Positions 6,797-14,126 of a DNA stretch of 21,411 nucleotides are shown here, in pieces. The stretch's first letter is position 1. Every line of letters begins with the position of its first letter. This stretch comes from JBGAWK01 sp044227665 (GTDB taxonomy: Bacteria > Bacteroidota > Bacteroidia > Chitinophagales > JADIYW01): assembly GCA_044227665.1 (NCBI GenBank), contig JBGAWK010000041.1, positions 1 to 21,411 on the forward strand, read 5' to 3'. The notes under the pieces were generated by a model, which saw only the letters and a program-made list of their open reading frames with translations, had not been told where the DNA came from and searched no databases. The position numbers and the translations under genes were made by a program.

Positions 6797-7408
6797 ATGA
6801 TGCTGATGATATATACCCCCGAAAATGAAGTCGAAAACGAAGTAAAAACCATACAGAATATGCTCGATAATGGTGCCGACTATTTATTCGTAAGAAAGCC
6901 TGTATTAGATGATTTTGGCGTAGTGGATTATCTCGAACAATTCGATAGCAGGTATTACAAACAAATGATAACTACATCCTTAATACTCTGCAAAGAATTT
7001 GACATGGCAGGGTATCATTTCACTAGAGATATATGGCAAAAAAACTTAAACTATAACTATAAGATTTTGGAATGGCTACATACTCATCATAAATTATCCT
7101 CAAAATCAGCACATAGTATAGCTGAAATCAAAACTTTAAATAGAATATTTAAATTATTAATAATTAGCCCACTATATAAAAGTATAACAAAAAATAACTA
7201 TTTTTATCCTTGGAATTACCATAAACTTGGTATAGCCGTAAAAAATGCTGCTGCCACCTGTATTGGTGTAGGTGGTATTCATGCGGAAAATATCAATAAT
7301 TTATCCTCCATGAACTTTGCAGGAGCAGGGCTGCTAGGAGGAATATGGCAAGACCAATGTGAACCGATGAAGGTATTTGAGCAGATAAAAAATAGTATTC
7401 ATGTATAG
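6797..7408 (+). CDS. ThiE/TenI-like TIM-barrel protein, degenerate
   Basis: Related to thiamine phosphate synthase (ThiE) and thiazole tautomerase (TenI), but diverged. From ATG 6797 it has 203 residues. Remnants of family motifs appear in order: GADYLFVRKP in place of the QLRxK pyrimidine-site strand, DMAGYHFTRD in place of DGVHLGxxD, KSAHSIAEI in place of the S/GxSxHSxEE segment, ISPLYKSITKNN in place of the GPxxxTxTK loop, and an intact phosphate-binding GVGGIHAENI. The Asn-Asp metal-binding pair after the second strand is missing. It is therefore more likely a TenI-type enzyme or a non-catalytic paralogue than a true ThiE, and a normal ThiE is encoded two genes on. It overlaps thiD by 8 bp, so the two are translated together. 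Very AT-rich coding with many Lys, Asn and Ile. Confidence 0.7.
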   Translation: MMLMIYTPENEVENEVKTIQNMLDNGADYLFVRKPVLDDFGVVDYLEQFDSRYYKQMITTSLILCKEFDMAGYHFTRDIWQKNLNYNYKILEWLHTHHKLSSKSAHSIAEIKTLNRIFKLLIISPLYKSITKNNYFYPWNYHKLGIAVKNAAATCIGVGGIHAENINNLSSMNFAGAGLLGGIWQDQCEPMKVFEQIKNSIHV

Positions 7409-8144
7409 GAAGTATGTATTAAGTATAGCAGGATTTGACCCTAGTGGTGGCGCAGGCGTAGTTGCTGATTGTAAAACTTTTGAAGCACACCACCATTTCG
7501 GATTATCCGTGAGTACTTCTATCACTTTTCAAAATGAACACTCCTTTAAAGGAATGAGGTGGCTTTCTTACAAAGATATTATTCGCCAATTATCCTCCCT
7601 TTTTGATGAATACAAGATTGATTATGTAAAAATAGGACTGATAAAAGACCTGAAAACATTGGCCAAAATCATAAAATACCTCAAATTCCGCAATGATAAA
7701 ATTACTATACTTTGGGATCCTATACTTGCTTCCAGCAGCGGATTTGTATTTCATAAGAAAATGAAAAAAAAGAAAATCAAGAAATTGCTAAAACAAATTG
7801 AAATTATAACTCCTAACTTCAAGGAAATCAGTAATTTATACAAAATAAAAGACCCTCTTAAATCAGCAGAAAAACTATCGAAATTCTGTATGGTATATCT
7901 CAAAGGCGGGCACAACGAGAAAGATACTGGCAAAGACTATATCTATAAGGATGAAAGTTTCCAAGAGTTGCTACCCAAAAAAGTATTGTCCGAGCAAAAG
8001 CATGGCTCTGGGTGTGTGTTTTCTTCAGCGTTATTATCCAATTATGCCTCTACAAGAAATATATATATATCGGGAATGCGCTCAAAAAAATATATAGAGA
8101 AGTATCTTGCCTCCCACCCCTCCTTATTAGGTGTACATATTTAA
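7401..8144 (+). CDS. thiD: Hydroxymethylpyrimidine/phosphomethylpyrimidine kinase ThiD
   Basis: Phosphorylates 4-amino-5-hydroxymethyl-2-methylpyrimidine and its monophosphate to the diphosphate used by ThiE, in the cytosol. The ribokinase-fold signature is clear: LSIAGFDPSGGAGVVADCKTF near the N-terminus, a KIGL strand (VKIGLIKD), WDPILASSSG, ITPNFKEISNLY, VYLKGGH, and the anion-hole/catalytic HGSGCVFSSAL with the conserved Cys (the family usually has HGTGC). At 247 aa it is slightly short. A run of lysines (HKKMKKKKIKKLLKQ) follows the WDP segment; this is unusual but lies in a surface helix. The start lies inside the 3' end of the TenI-like gene (8-bp overlap). thiE follows 12 bp downstream. 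Confidence 0.93.
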   Translation: MYRKYVLSIAGFDPSGGAGVVADCKTFEAHHHFGLSVSTSITFQNEHSFKGMRWLSYKDIIRQLSSLFDEYKIDYVKIGLIKDLKTLAKIIKYLKFRNDKITILWDPILASSSGFVFHKKMKKKKIKKLLKQIEIITPNFKEISNLYKIKDPLKSAEKLSKFCMVYLKGGHNEKDTGKDYIYKDESFQELLPKKVLSEQKHGSGCVFSSALLSNYASTRNIYISGMRSKKYIEKYLASHPSLLGVHI

Positions 8145-8156
8145 GGGCTTTTTTGG

Positions 8157-8780
8157 ATGAAAATTATTCCCAAACTACACTTTATCACGCATCCTCATCC
8201 CAAGTATTCCTTAGAAAATATGGTAATTTTGGCTTGTGAGGCGGGCGTGCCATGCATACAACTACGTATGAAAGGACGGCCATTTGATGAAGTATTGACT
8301 ATGGCAAAAAAAGCTCGGGAGATTACGCATAAATTCCATACTTTACTCATCATCAACGACCATGCTGAAATAGCTAAAATTGTACATGCTGATGGCGTAC
8401 ATTTAGGCAATGCCGATATGCCACATCCTGAGGCTAGAAATATATTGGGTGACGATATCCTTATTGGAGCTACCGCTAATGACGGACTTCAATTGGCTAC
8501 ACATCTACATGGAAGCTGTGATTATATTGGATATGGCCCCTACACTTATACCGGAACTAAAGAAAATGCAGCGTCCCCCTTGGGACTCAATGCTTACAAA
8601 GCACTCATGCCGGACGAAAAGAACGCAAAGCCTATACTTGCCATTGGAGGTATAATGCCAAAAGATATTCCAGATATCTTACGTACAGGAATATATGGTA
8701 TCGCCCTATCTTCGGGCATCTTGGAAGGAGATATTAAAGAAAATAGTACAGTCATTTTAGATTTGCTCAATATCAAATAG
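8157..8780 (+). CDS. thiE: Thiamine phosphate synthase ThiE
   Basis: Condenses hydroxymethylpyrimidine diphosphate with thiazole phosphate to thiamine phosphate. All family motifs are present in 207 aa: CIQLRMKG, LIINDHAEIAKIVHADGVHLGNADMP (Asn-Asp for Mg-diphosphate binding, then the HLG strand), IGATANDG, DYIGYGPYTYTGTKENA for the substrate loop, and LAIGGIMPKDI for phosphate binding. The IGATAN segment replaces the more usual IGxSxH. It is third in the operon after thiD with a 12-bp gap. Its last 24 bases overlap the end of the heptose-kinase gene on the other strand, leaving no room for a conventional terminator between the converging units. The thiazole-synthesis genes are not in the window. 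Confidence 0.94.
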   Translation: MKIIPKLHFITHPHPKYSLENMVILACEAGVPCIQLRMKGRPFDEVLTMAKKAREITHKFHTLLIINDHAEIAKIVHADGVHLGNADMPHPEARNILGDDILIGATANDGLQLATHLHGSCDYIGYGPYTYTGTKENAASPLGLNAYKALMPDEKNAKPILAIGGIMPKDIPDILRTGIYGIALSSGILEGDIKENSTVILDLLNIK

Positions 8781-9689
8781 GCTGACAGGCTGTACGCCTC
8801 TCTTCCTACAAGCTGCCGCTCCTGCCTTATTCATAAAGGCAAAGCACTCTCCCACGGACAAATTTTGCAAGAAGATATATACCGCAGCAGCAATTACGGT
8901 GTCTCCAGCTCCGGATACGTCAGCATCTGCAAGTTCGTAGCCGGGGATAATCAGAACTTCATTGTTATGGATACAGGCTATTCCTTTATCGGATCGTGTG
9001 ATTGCCAAATATTCTATATTCTGGGATTTGGCAAATTCTTTTGCGGCAGCTATCCATGCTTCTTCACTAATATTAGAAGCTAAAGAAAGTCCTTCGAAGA
9101 ACTCTCTTTTATTGGGCTTGAAAAAATATATATTTTTATAACTGTGAAAATTTTTTCGCTTAGGATCTGCAAAAATAGGCACTTTATATGCTGAGGCGAT
9201 TTCTATTATTTTTTGCAGAGGCTGTTCCTCAAACATACCTTTGTCATAATCTTGCAGTATTATTGCCGCTATAGTTTTATCTAGTAAAAAACGTTTTAAG
9301 GAAGCCATTATCTTATCGGTAGTCCCCTCAGAAATACCATAATCATCCTCGTCATCAACCCTAAAAATCTGCTTTCCATAGTGGATATACCGTGTTTTTT
9401 TAGTCGTTTTTCTATTTTCTTCAAATATGCAGAACGCTATATCTCTTTCCTTTAATTTATCTTCTAAAACCTGATGTAATGACACTCCAACTACCCCAAT
9501 AAGTATAGTTTCCAAACCAAATTCTTTCACATTCACCGCCACATTCGCTGCGCCACCCAAACTTATATATCTATCCAGTTCTTTATATATGGGAATCGGT
9601 GTCTCAGCAGACATGCCTGCGCTATCTATTTCTACGTATTCATCAAGGATGATATCTCCGATTACGATGACCGTAGGTCTGTTACTCAT
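8757..9689 (-). CDS. hldA: PfkB-family sugar kinase, heptose-7-phosphate kinase type (RfaE1/HldA-like)
   Basis: Predicted to phosphorylate D-glycero-D-manno-heptose 7-phosphate to the 1,7-bisphosphate, a step toward the ADP-heptose or related precursor used in surface glycans. The match to the HldE kinase half is good throughout: VIGDIILDEYVEIDSAGMSAETPIP (residues 9-33), LGGAANVAVNV (44-54), TRYIHYGKQIFRVDDED (99-115), ILQDYDKGM (144-152), FADPKRKNFHSY (173-184), and the ATP-site DVSGAGDT (257-264) with catalytic Asp263. It is a kinase alone (310 aa): no nucleotidyltransferase domain is fused, and none is encoded nearby. The start overlaps the tilS stop as ATGA (9686-9689), so it is translationally coupled. 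The sugar is inferred; another PfkB substrate cannot be excluded. Confidence 0.82.
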   Translation of the reverse strand: MSNRPTVIVIGDIILDEYVEIDSAGMSAETPIPIYKELDRYISLGGAANVAVNVKEFGLETILIGVVGVSLHQVLEDKLKERDIAFCIFEENRKTTKKTRYIHYGKQIFRVDDEDDYGISEGTTDKIMASLKRFLLDKTIAAIILQDYDKGMFEEQPLQKIIEIASAYKVPIFADPKRKNFHSYKNIYFFKPNKREFFEGLSLASNISEEAWIAAAKEFAKSQNIEYLAITRSDKGIACIHNNEVLIIPGYELADADVSGAGDTVIAAAVYIFLQNLSVGECFAFMNKAGAAACRKRGVQPVSLFDIEQI

Positions 9690-11059
9690 AGTATTTCAGG
9701 ATTTTTTATGATTTGCATCTGAACTACATTTTTGGTACTAGGGCTAATTTTACATCTGTCGTCCATACGAAAACCAACGACCCAAATTAATCTATCTCCG
9801 GAAAACAATAGGGGAGTTTTTTCTTTTTGTAAAGTTGAGAACTTTTCATCCTTAAAATATTTAGACACTTTCTTTTTTCCCACTTTATTGTGGGCGTGGC
9901 TTTTGGGCATCCCTATCGGATAAAAGTAGTCTCCAGCATCATAATATCTTATTCTTAGAGGTAGAGATAGAACATCTGCATCAAAATAGGCATACCTTGG
10001 CGTAGATTTCATATTAAGTTTTGCAATGGGCTTTTGTGAGATTCTAATGATATATTCTCCAAAATGTATTTTCTTAGGGATCTTGTCAAAAGCAATCATA
10101 TTACTATTCTCTATATCTGCCAAAGGCAAGATACACAGGTGATTGCGTTCCACAATAATACGATGTGTCGTAGTAAAATACTGTGCGCCATTTACGACAC
10201 TCCTCAAGAGGTCTTTCAGTATTTCCTCTGCTAGTGCAGCACTTACGCCATAGGGTATCAGCAAAGCATAATTTACCGTCTTGGCTGCCGGATGCCGCAG
10301 GTAGTATTTGTAATATACTATGGAATAATCGGCGAACTCCTTGATAGCTTTTTTAGCTATAGAGGCTAAAGCCATCTCATACAGAAAATTTGCTTCTTGC
10401 AATAACTCTGCAGCGTATGCCATATTTTCTATTGCTTTGGCATTTACCGTTGCCATAGCAGGCAGAATATGATGCCGGATATAATTTCGGGTATAGTTAT
10501 CTTTAGCATTAGAGCTATCCTCTCTATAGGTAAGTTGAGAGGCTGCGATATAGGCGTCTATTTCGGTTCTGCCTATAGATAGCAGCGGTCTTACAATATG
10601 CTGGTTACGAGGCGACATGCCCTGTATGCCTTTCATACCGCAGCCTTGCGCTAAGTGCATAAGCATAGTCTCCGCCTGATCGTCGGCATGGTGGGCAATT
10701 ACTATACATGAGAATCCATTTTCTTTCCTTATTTTTTCCAGCCAATTGTAACGAAGTGCGCGCGCTGCCTCCTGAATAGAGCATTTATGCTTGTCGGCAT
10801 ACGCTGTAGTATTGAAGTTTTGTAAAAAAAACTCCACTTTATAACTTTCTGCCAAAAGGCGTACAAATTCAGCATCTCCACATGACTCTTCACCTCGCAA
10901 CATAAAGTTACAATGCGCTATCGAAAAAGTATAACCCAATTTATGTAAGACATCTACCAAAAATACAGAGTCCCTACCACCACTACAGGCTACTAGCACT
11001 GGATAGTTATGGGTAAAAAGTCGGTAGCGAAGTATATAATCTTTGATATTCAGTAGCAT
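9686..11059 (-). CDS. tilS: tRNA(Ile)-lysidine synthetase TilS
   Basis: Attaches lysine to C34 of the AUA-reading tRNA-Ile, an essential decoding step. The N-terminal PP-loop ATPase has CSGGRDS (residues 25-31), IAHCNFMLRGEES (47-59) and AHHADDQAETMLMHLAQGCGMKGIQGM (122-148). The middle region carries RNYIRHHILPAM, and the C-terminal TilS domain is recognisable in YYDAGDYFYPIGMPKSHAHNKVGKKKVSKYFKDEK and WVVGFRMDDR. At 457 aa it is full length. It starts 2 bp after the antiporter stop (11062) and its TGA overlaps the ATG of the hldA-like gene, so the three form one unit. Confidence 0.95.
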   Translation of the reverse strand: MLLNIKDYILRYRLFTHNYPVLVACSGGRDSVFLVDVLHKLGYTFSIAHCNFMLRGEESCGDAEFVRLLAESYKVEFFLQNFNTTAYADKHKCSIQEAARALRYNWLEKIRKENGFSCIVIAHHADDQAETMLMHLAQGCGMKGIQGMSPRNQHIVRPLLSIGRTEIDAYIAASQLTYREDSSNAKDNYTRNYIRHHILPAMATVNAKAIENMAYAAELLQEANFLYEMALASIAKKAIKEFADYSIVYYKYYLRHPAAKTVNYALLIPYGVSAALAEEILKDLLRSVVNGAQYFTTTHRIIVERNHLCILPLADIENSNMIAFDKIPKKIHFGEYIIRISQKPIAKLNMKSTPRYAYFDADVLSLPLRIRYYDAGDYFYPIGMPKSHAHNKVGKKKVSKYFKDEKFSTLQKEKTPLLFSGDRLIWVVGFRMDDRCKISPSTKNVVQMQIIKNPEIL

Positions 11060-11061
11060 AT

Positions 11062-12309
11062 TTATGAAGCGTTGTGGGATTGAGCCAATATAAATGCCGA
11101 AGATTTTTTGAGTAAAAATGGGGAGACTATGGTTGTAAATATTCCCATTAACACCAAAATAGAAAATATGGAAATATCTATAATACCTTGCTGTAAAGCT
11201 ATATTGGCGATAACTAACTCCATAATGCCACGGGCATTCAGCCCAAATCCTATCGCCAAGGACTGCTTGTGTCCCATTCCTGCCAGCATGGCCCCAAGAT
11301 ATCCACCCAGTATCTTGGAAGCGAAAGCTATCACCATGACGGCCAGCAGCAAATTCACGTTCTTGAGGACACCAATATCAAAATATAGACCTATGGTAGC
11401 AAAAAATATAGGACCTAAGAAGGCATTGGTAAGAGATCCCGTCATATTATCTAGATGTTGGAAATTCTCCTTGCCTATTAGTGTTTTATCTAAGAGCATA
11501 GCTCCAAAAAAGGCACCTACTATGTTATGTAAACCTGCAATCTCAGCAATACTGGCAAAGCCCAATATAAAGACAAATAACGCTGCCAATACAAAGTTCT
11601 TCGTTCGTACCTTGTCAAGAGCGGGTTTGATTTTTTCCTGATAAAATTCTATGCGTTTAGTGATATTATTCAATAGCCTTTGGGTGAAAAATATTACAAT
11701 AAAGAATACCAACACCTTAGCAATGCTTATCGCTGACAGCGTTGCTATTTCAGAAAATCTCATATCATCTACTTTGTGCATATCTAGCAGTACCCCCAAT
11801 ACTATTAGTGCCGCTACATCATTAAATATAGCTGCTGAAATTATTCGCTTTCCCACATCCGTATTTAGGATGCCTATATCCATAAGGATACGGACACTTA
11901 CAGGTAAAGCTGTAATAGAAATACATAATGCTAAAAATATGATAACCATAGTTTTAAGATGAAAAAATATGCCTAAAATTATACCTAAAATTATGGGAAG
12001 AAAAAAGCCCAAGAGTGAGATCCAAATTTTCTTGCCAGACATAGAGGCTACCACATCTCTGACCTTGATTTCTAAACCTGCATGTATTACTAACAAAAAG
12101 ACTGCTAATTCTGACAATACTTTCAAATCATCAGAAACTTGCAAAATGCCCAGTACTGATGGCCCTAAAATGATACCGCCCAGCACCTCTCCAATCATGG
12201 ATGGCTGACCTAGGCGCTCAAATATTTCTCCCAACAACTTTGCGCCTAAGAGCAAGAACAACAGCGACACAAAGAGTGGCATCTTATATGGCAATATCCA
12301 TAATAGCAT
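11062..12309 (-). CDS. CPA2-family cation:proton antiporter
   Basis: An integral membrane exchanger of K+ or Na+ against H+, with about 12-13 hydrophobic segments over 415 residues from the ATG at 12307-12309. Family marks are GQPSMIGEVLGGIILGPSVLG at the start, FLLVIHAGLEI in an early helix, ALCISITALPVSVRIL, and the ion-site helix SAAIFNDVAALIVL, where Asn163-Asp164 replaces the Asp-Asp pair typical of electrogenic CPA2 members. The frame opens earlier with a GTG at 12360 (17 more residues), but TACTTTTG ends 6 nt before the inner ATG and favours that start. There is no TrkA-N/RCK or other cytosolic tail, so it is not a KefB/KefC of full length. It has its own promoter and leads the antiporter-tilS-hldA unit. 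Confidence 0.88.
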   Translation of the reverse strand: MLLWILPYKMPLFVSLLFLLLGAKLLGEIFERLGQPSMIGEVLGGIILGPSVLGILQVSDDLKVLSELAVFLLVIHAGLEIKVRDVVASMSGKKIWISLLGFFLPIILGIILGIFFHLKTMVIIFLALCISITALPVSVRILMDIGILNTDVGKRIISAAIFNDVAALIVLGVLLDMHKVDDMRFSEIATLSAISIAKVLVFFIVIFFTQRLLNNITKRIEFYQEKIKPALDKVRTKNFVLAALFVFILGFASIAEIAGLHNIVGAFFGAMLLDKTLIGKENFQHLDNMTGSLTNAFLGPIFFATIGLYFDIGVLKNVNLLLAVMVIAFASKILGGYLGAMLAGMGHKQSLAIGFGLNARGIMELVIANIALQQGIIDISIFSILVLMGIFTTIVSPFLLKKSSAFILAQSHNAS

Positions 12310-12315
12310 ACGACA

Positions 12316-12323
12316 CAAAAGTA
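12316..12323 (-). promoter_or_regulatory. -7 box TACTTTTG for the antiporter-tilS-hldA unit
   Basis: The minus strand reads TACTTTTG-TGTCGT-ATG, a perfect TAnnTTTG match ending 6 nt before the ATG at 12309. A TTG lies 24 nt upstream of the box, a little far for a -33 element. The box is inside the 60-bp gap after the WecG/TagA gene. Confidence 0.5.
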
Positions 12324-12369
12324 CTTTAAAATATTTCAGTAGTGGTACAATAATCAGCACATTTTATAC

Positions 12370-13116
12370 TCACAAATATTTTATGTGTATAGCTTTATGC
12401 TTTCCTGTAAGTCTTTGCCATAGAGGTACAAAAAATATAGTCATATCTCTGAGTCTTTTGTGGTAATGACGACCGGGATGTAAGATAGTACGCCATAGCC
12501 ACTCCAACTTAAAAAATCTTATAGGCTTGGGAGCACGGACATAGAAACCACAGTAGAAGTCCAAAAATCCTCCCACCGTTACCACTAATATTTTTTTTGC
12601 TTTAAGTAGCTCATATTGTTCCTGTGTCCATAATTCCTGACGTGGAGAGCCTATGCCTACGATGAGCAATGCGCCGTCAGGTACTTTTTGCATATCTAAT
12701 GCAGAATAGCCATCTTGGCAGTATGCTAATTCGCAATGAAAATCTTTGAAGAAACGTTGTGCACAACCTCTGATATTATCGGCTGTGGTGCCATACATTA
12801 CTACGGGAATATTGGAGTTTACCGCTTCTTGCATAATGTGTGGTGTCATATCCGTGCCATTAAGATTTATAAGCCACTTTCCGGTAAGGGGCAAAAAGCA
12901 CAATTGCATACCTATACCATCTGGTAGAATATAATCTGCCAAAGTATATGCCGCCATTAGTTTCTCGTTGCCACTCAGACTGTAATAGCTTGCATAGTAC
13001 ATGTAATGCACGATGCTTAGAGAACTACTATCGCAAAAGTTCCGAACTATTTTGTGCGCCACCATTTTTGGCTCACCCTGAATAAATGGCAAGGAAGAAA
13101 GGGCAATATTACTCAT
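12370..13116 (-). CDS. WecG/TagA/CpsF-family glycosyltransferase
   Basis: Transfers N-acetylmannosamine or N-acetylmannosaminuronic acid (or a similar sugar) to a lipid-linked acceptor in surface-glycan synthesis; the sugar cannot be told. Numbered from ATG 13114-13116 (248 aa): ADYILPDGIGMQL with Asp66, the NGTDMTPHI segment (86-94), VVMYGTTADNI, LLIVGIGSPRQELW, VVTVGGFLDFYCGFYVRAPKPI and the C-terminal LEWLWRTILHPGRHYHKRL, all typical of the family. An upstream in-frame ATG (13209) would lie deep in the sulfotransferase gene. The inner ATG forms an ATGA overlap with that gene's stop, so it is chosen. The neighbouring sulfotransferase suggests the two modify or build the same extracellular polymer. 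Confidence 0.9.
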   Translation of the reverse strand: MSNIALSSLPFIQGEPKMVAHKIVRNFCDSSSLSIVHYMYYASYYSLSGNEKLMAAYTLADYILPDGIGMQLCFLPLTGKWLINLNGTDMTPHIMQEAVNSNIPVVMYGTTADNIRGCAQRFFKDFHCELAYCQDGYSALDMQKVPDGALLIVGIGSPRQELWTQEQYELLKAKKILVVTVGGFLDFYCGFYVRAPKPIRFFKLEWLWRTILHPGRHYHKRLRDMTIFFVPLWQRLTGKHKAIHIKYL

Positions 13117-14126
13117 AGTCTTTTTCTTAGCGTCTCTACCATATTTTTCATCCTGTCTCTGTTCATAAATAGGGCAAGTGCTGTTTTTACAGGAAATAAT
13201 ATCGTCCACATTATCAGTTGAAATAGGCTGCCTTTTTTTGCCGTAAGAGTATAACCCAATTTTTCCAAATAGGTCTTGTTTACTTTTTCACATATCGCTA
13301 TTTCTGTATCGCTGAGTCCCCCTTGTCGCCAAGTATCGGCACGTTCTTTCTTTATACCTTTTGCTACAGAATCAGCTTCGTTGGAGGAACTTGCCAAAGG
13401 GATATCCATCATGCTGGCTTCGTAAGGTACTTGCAGATGCAGGCAAATACTTTGCAATGTATGCTCGGGCTGCTGTAGTAAATCTTCAAAACGAATCGTA
13501 AGTAGTGCAGGATTGTCGCTGTTGTCTATACCTACCTTAATAGCACTTTGCCATAATTTGCTCAATGTAAAAGGGTGATAATTGATTCGTAATCGCAAGG
13601 ATTCGCGTTGTGTAATGAAGGTGGCCCCCATCTTTCTTCGCTTCCATTTATTTTTTTGGGACAAAAGAATTGCGCGAGGGTCTCTGACGATATGTATAAA
13701 TTTGGCGTGAGGAAATAGGCCTAGAATTTCTTTTATATAAAAAATATTTTGGGGTGTCTTCTCGCAAGGTATTTCCTTATGTGCATATTGAGTGAGCGCA
13801 AGCAGAAATTTGCCAAAATATTCATGTGCATAACGTAAGTCCTCCCCTTCTCGCACTACGAAGTCGCGCGCCTCTGTGGCATACTTATCTATATCCATAT
13901 CTCCGGTGTAGCCATCATAATGAATATACCATAATTTGCTTACTAATAGTATGGCAGCTTCCTTAGTGATGACTTTGTCCTTATCTGCACTACTCCACAA
14001 TTGCTCAAAGAAATGAAACTCGTTGCCCACAAATATTTTGGAATGTAGATTGAGCATACGCAGGAGCATGGTGGTGCCGCTTCGGGAATTGCCTACTATA
14101 AATACGTAAGGAGTTTCCGTTATCAT
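13113..14126 (-). CDS. PAPS-dependent sulfotransferase family protein
   Basis: Predicted to transfer sulfate from 3'-phosphoadenosine 5'-phosphosulfate to a carbohydrate or other acceptor. The 5'-phosphosulfate loop is FIVGNSRSGTTMLLRML (residues 9-25) and the 3'-phosphate site is KFIHIVRDPRAILLSQKNKW, near residue 150. A later ALLTIRFEDLLQQPEHTLQSICLHL matches the conserved RFEDLL segment and its following helix. A hydrophobic helix near the C-terminus (LFQLIMWTILFPVKTALALF) may anchor it to the membrane. Length 337 aa, complete. Its start shares one base with the smc stop (TAATG), and its stop overlaps the glycosyltransferase start. Which sugar or lipid it sulfates is unknown. Confidence 0.85.
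   Translation of the reverse strand: MITETPYVFIVGNSRSGTTMLLRMLNLHSKIFVGNEFHFFEQLWSSADKDKVITKEAAILLVSKLWYIHYDGYTGDMDIDKYATEARDFVVREGEDLRYAHEYFGKFLLALTQYAHKEIPCEKTPQNIFYIKEILGLFPHAKFIHIVRDPRAILLSQKNKWKRRKMGATFITQRESLRLRINYHPFTLSKLWQSAIKVGIDNSDNPALLTIRFEDLLQQPEHTLQSICLHLQVPYEASMMDIPLASSSNEADSVAKGIKKERADTWRQGGLSDTEIAICEKVNKTYLEKLGYTLTAKKGSLFQLIMWTILFPVKTALALFMNRDRMKNMVETLRKRL

Noticed and set aside
6748..6852. N-terminal extension of the exonuclease frame
   Set aside because: The 35 added residues are hydrophobic, are not part of the family, and overlap the divergent thi gene; the -7-like box supports the inner ATG.
13117..13209. Upstream start for the WecG/TagA gene
   Set aside because: It would overlap the sulfotransferase gene by 97 bp; the inner ATG gives a standard ATGA overlap and a family-typical N-terminus.
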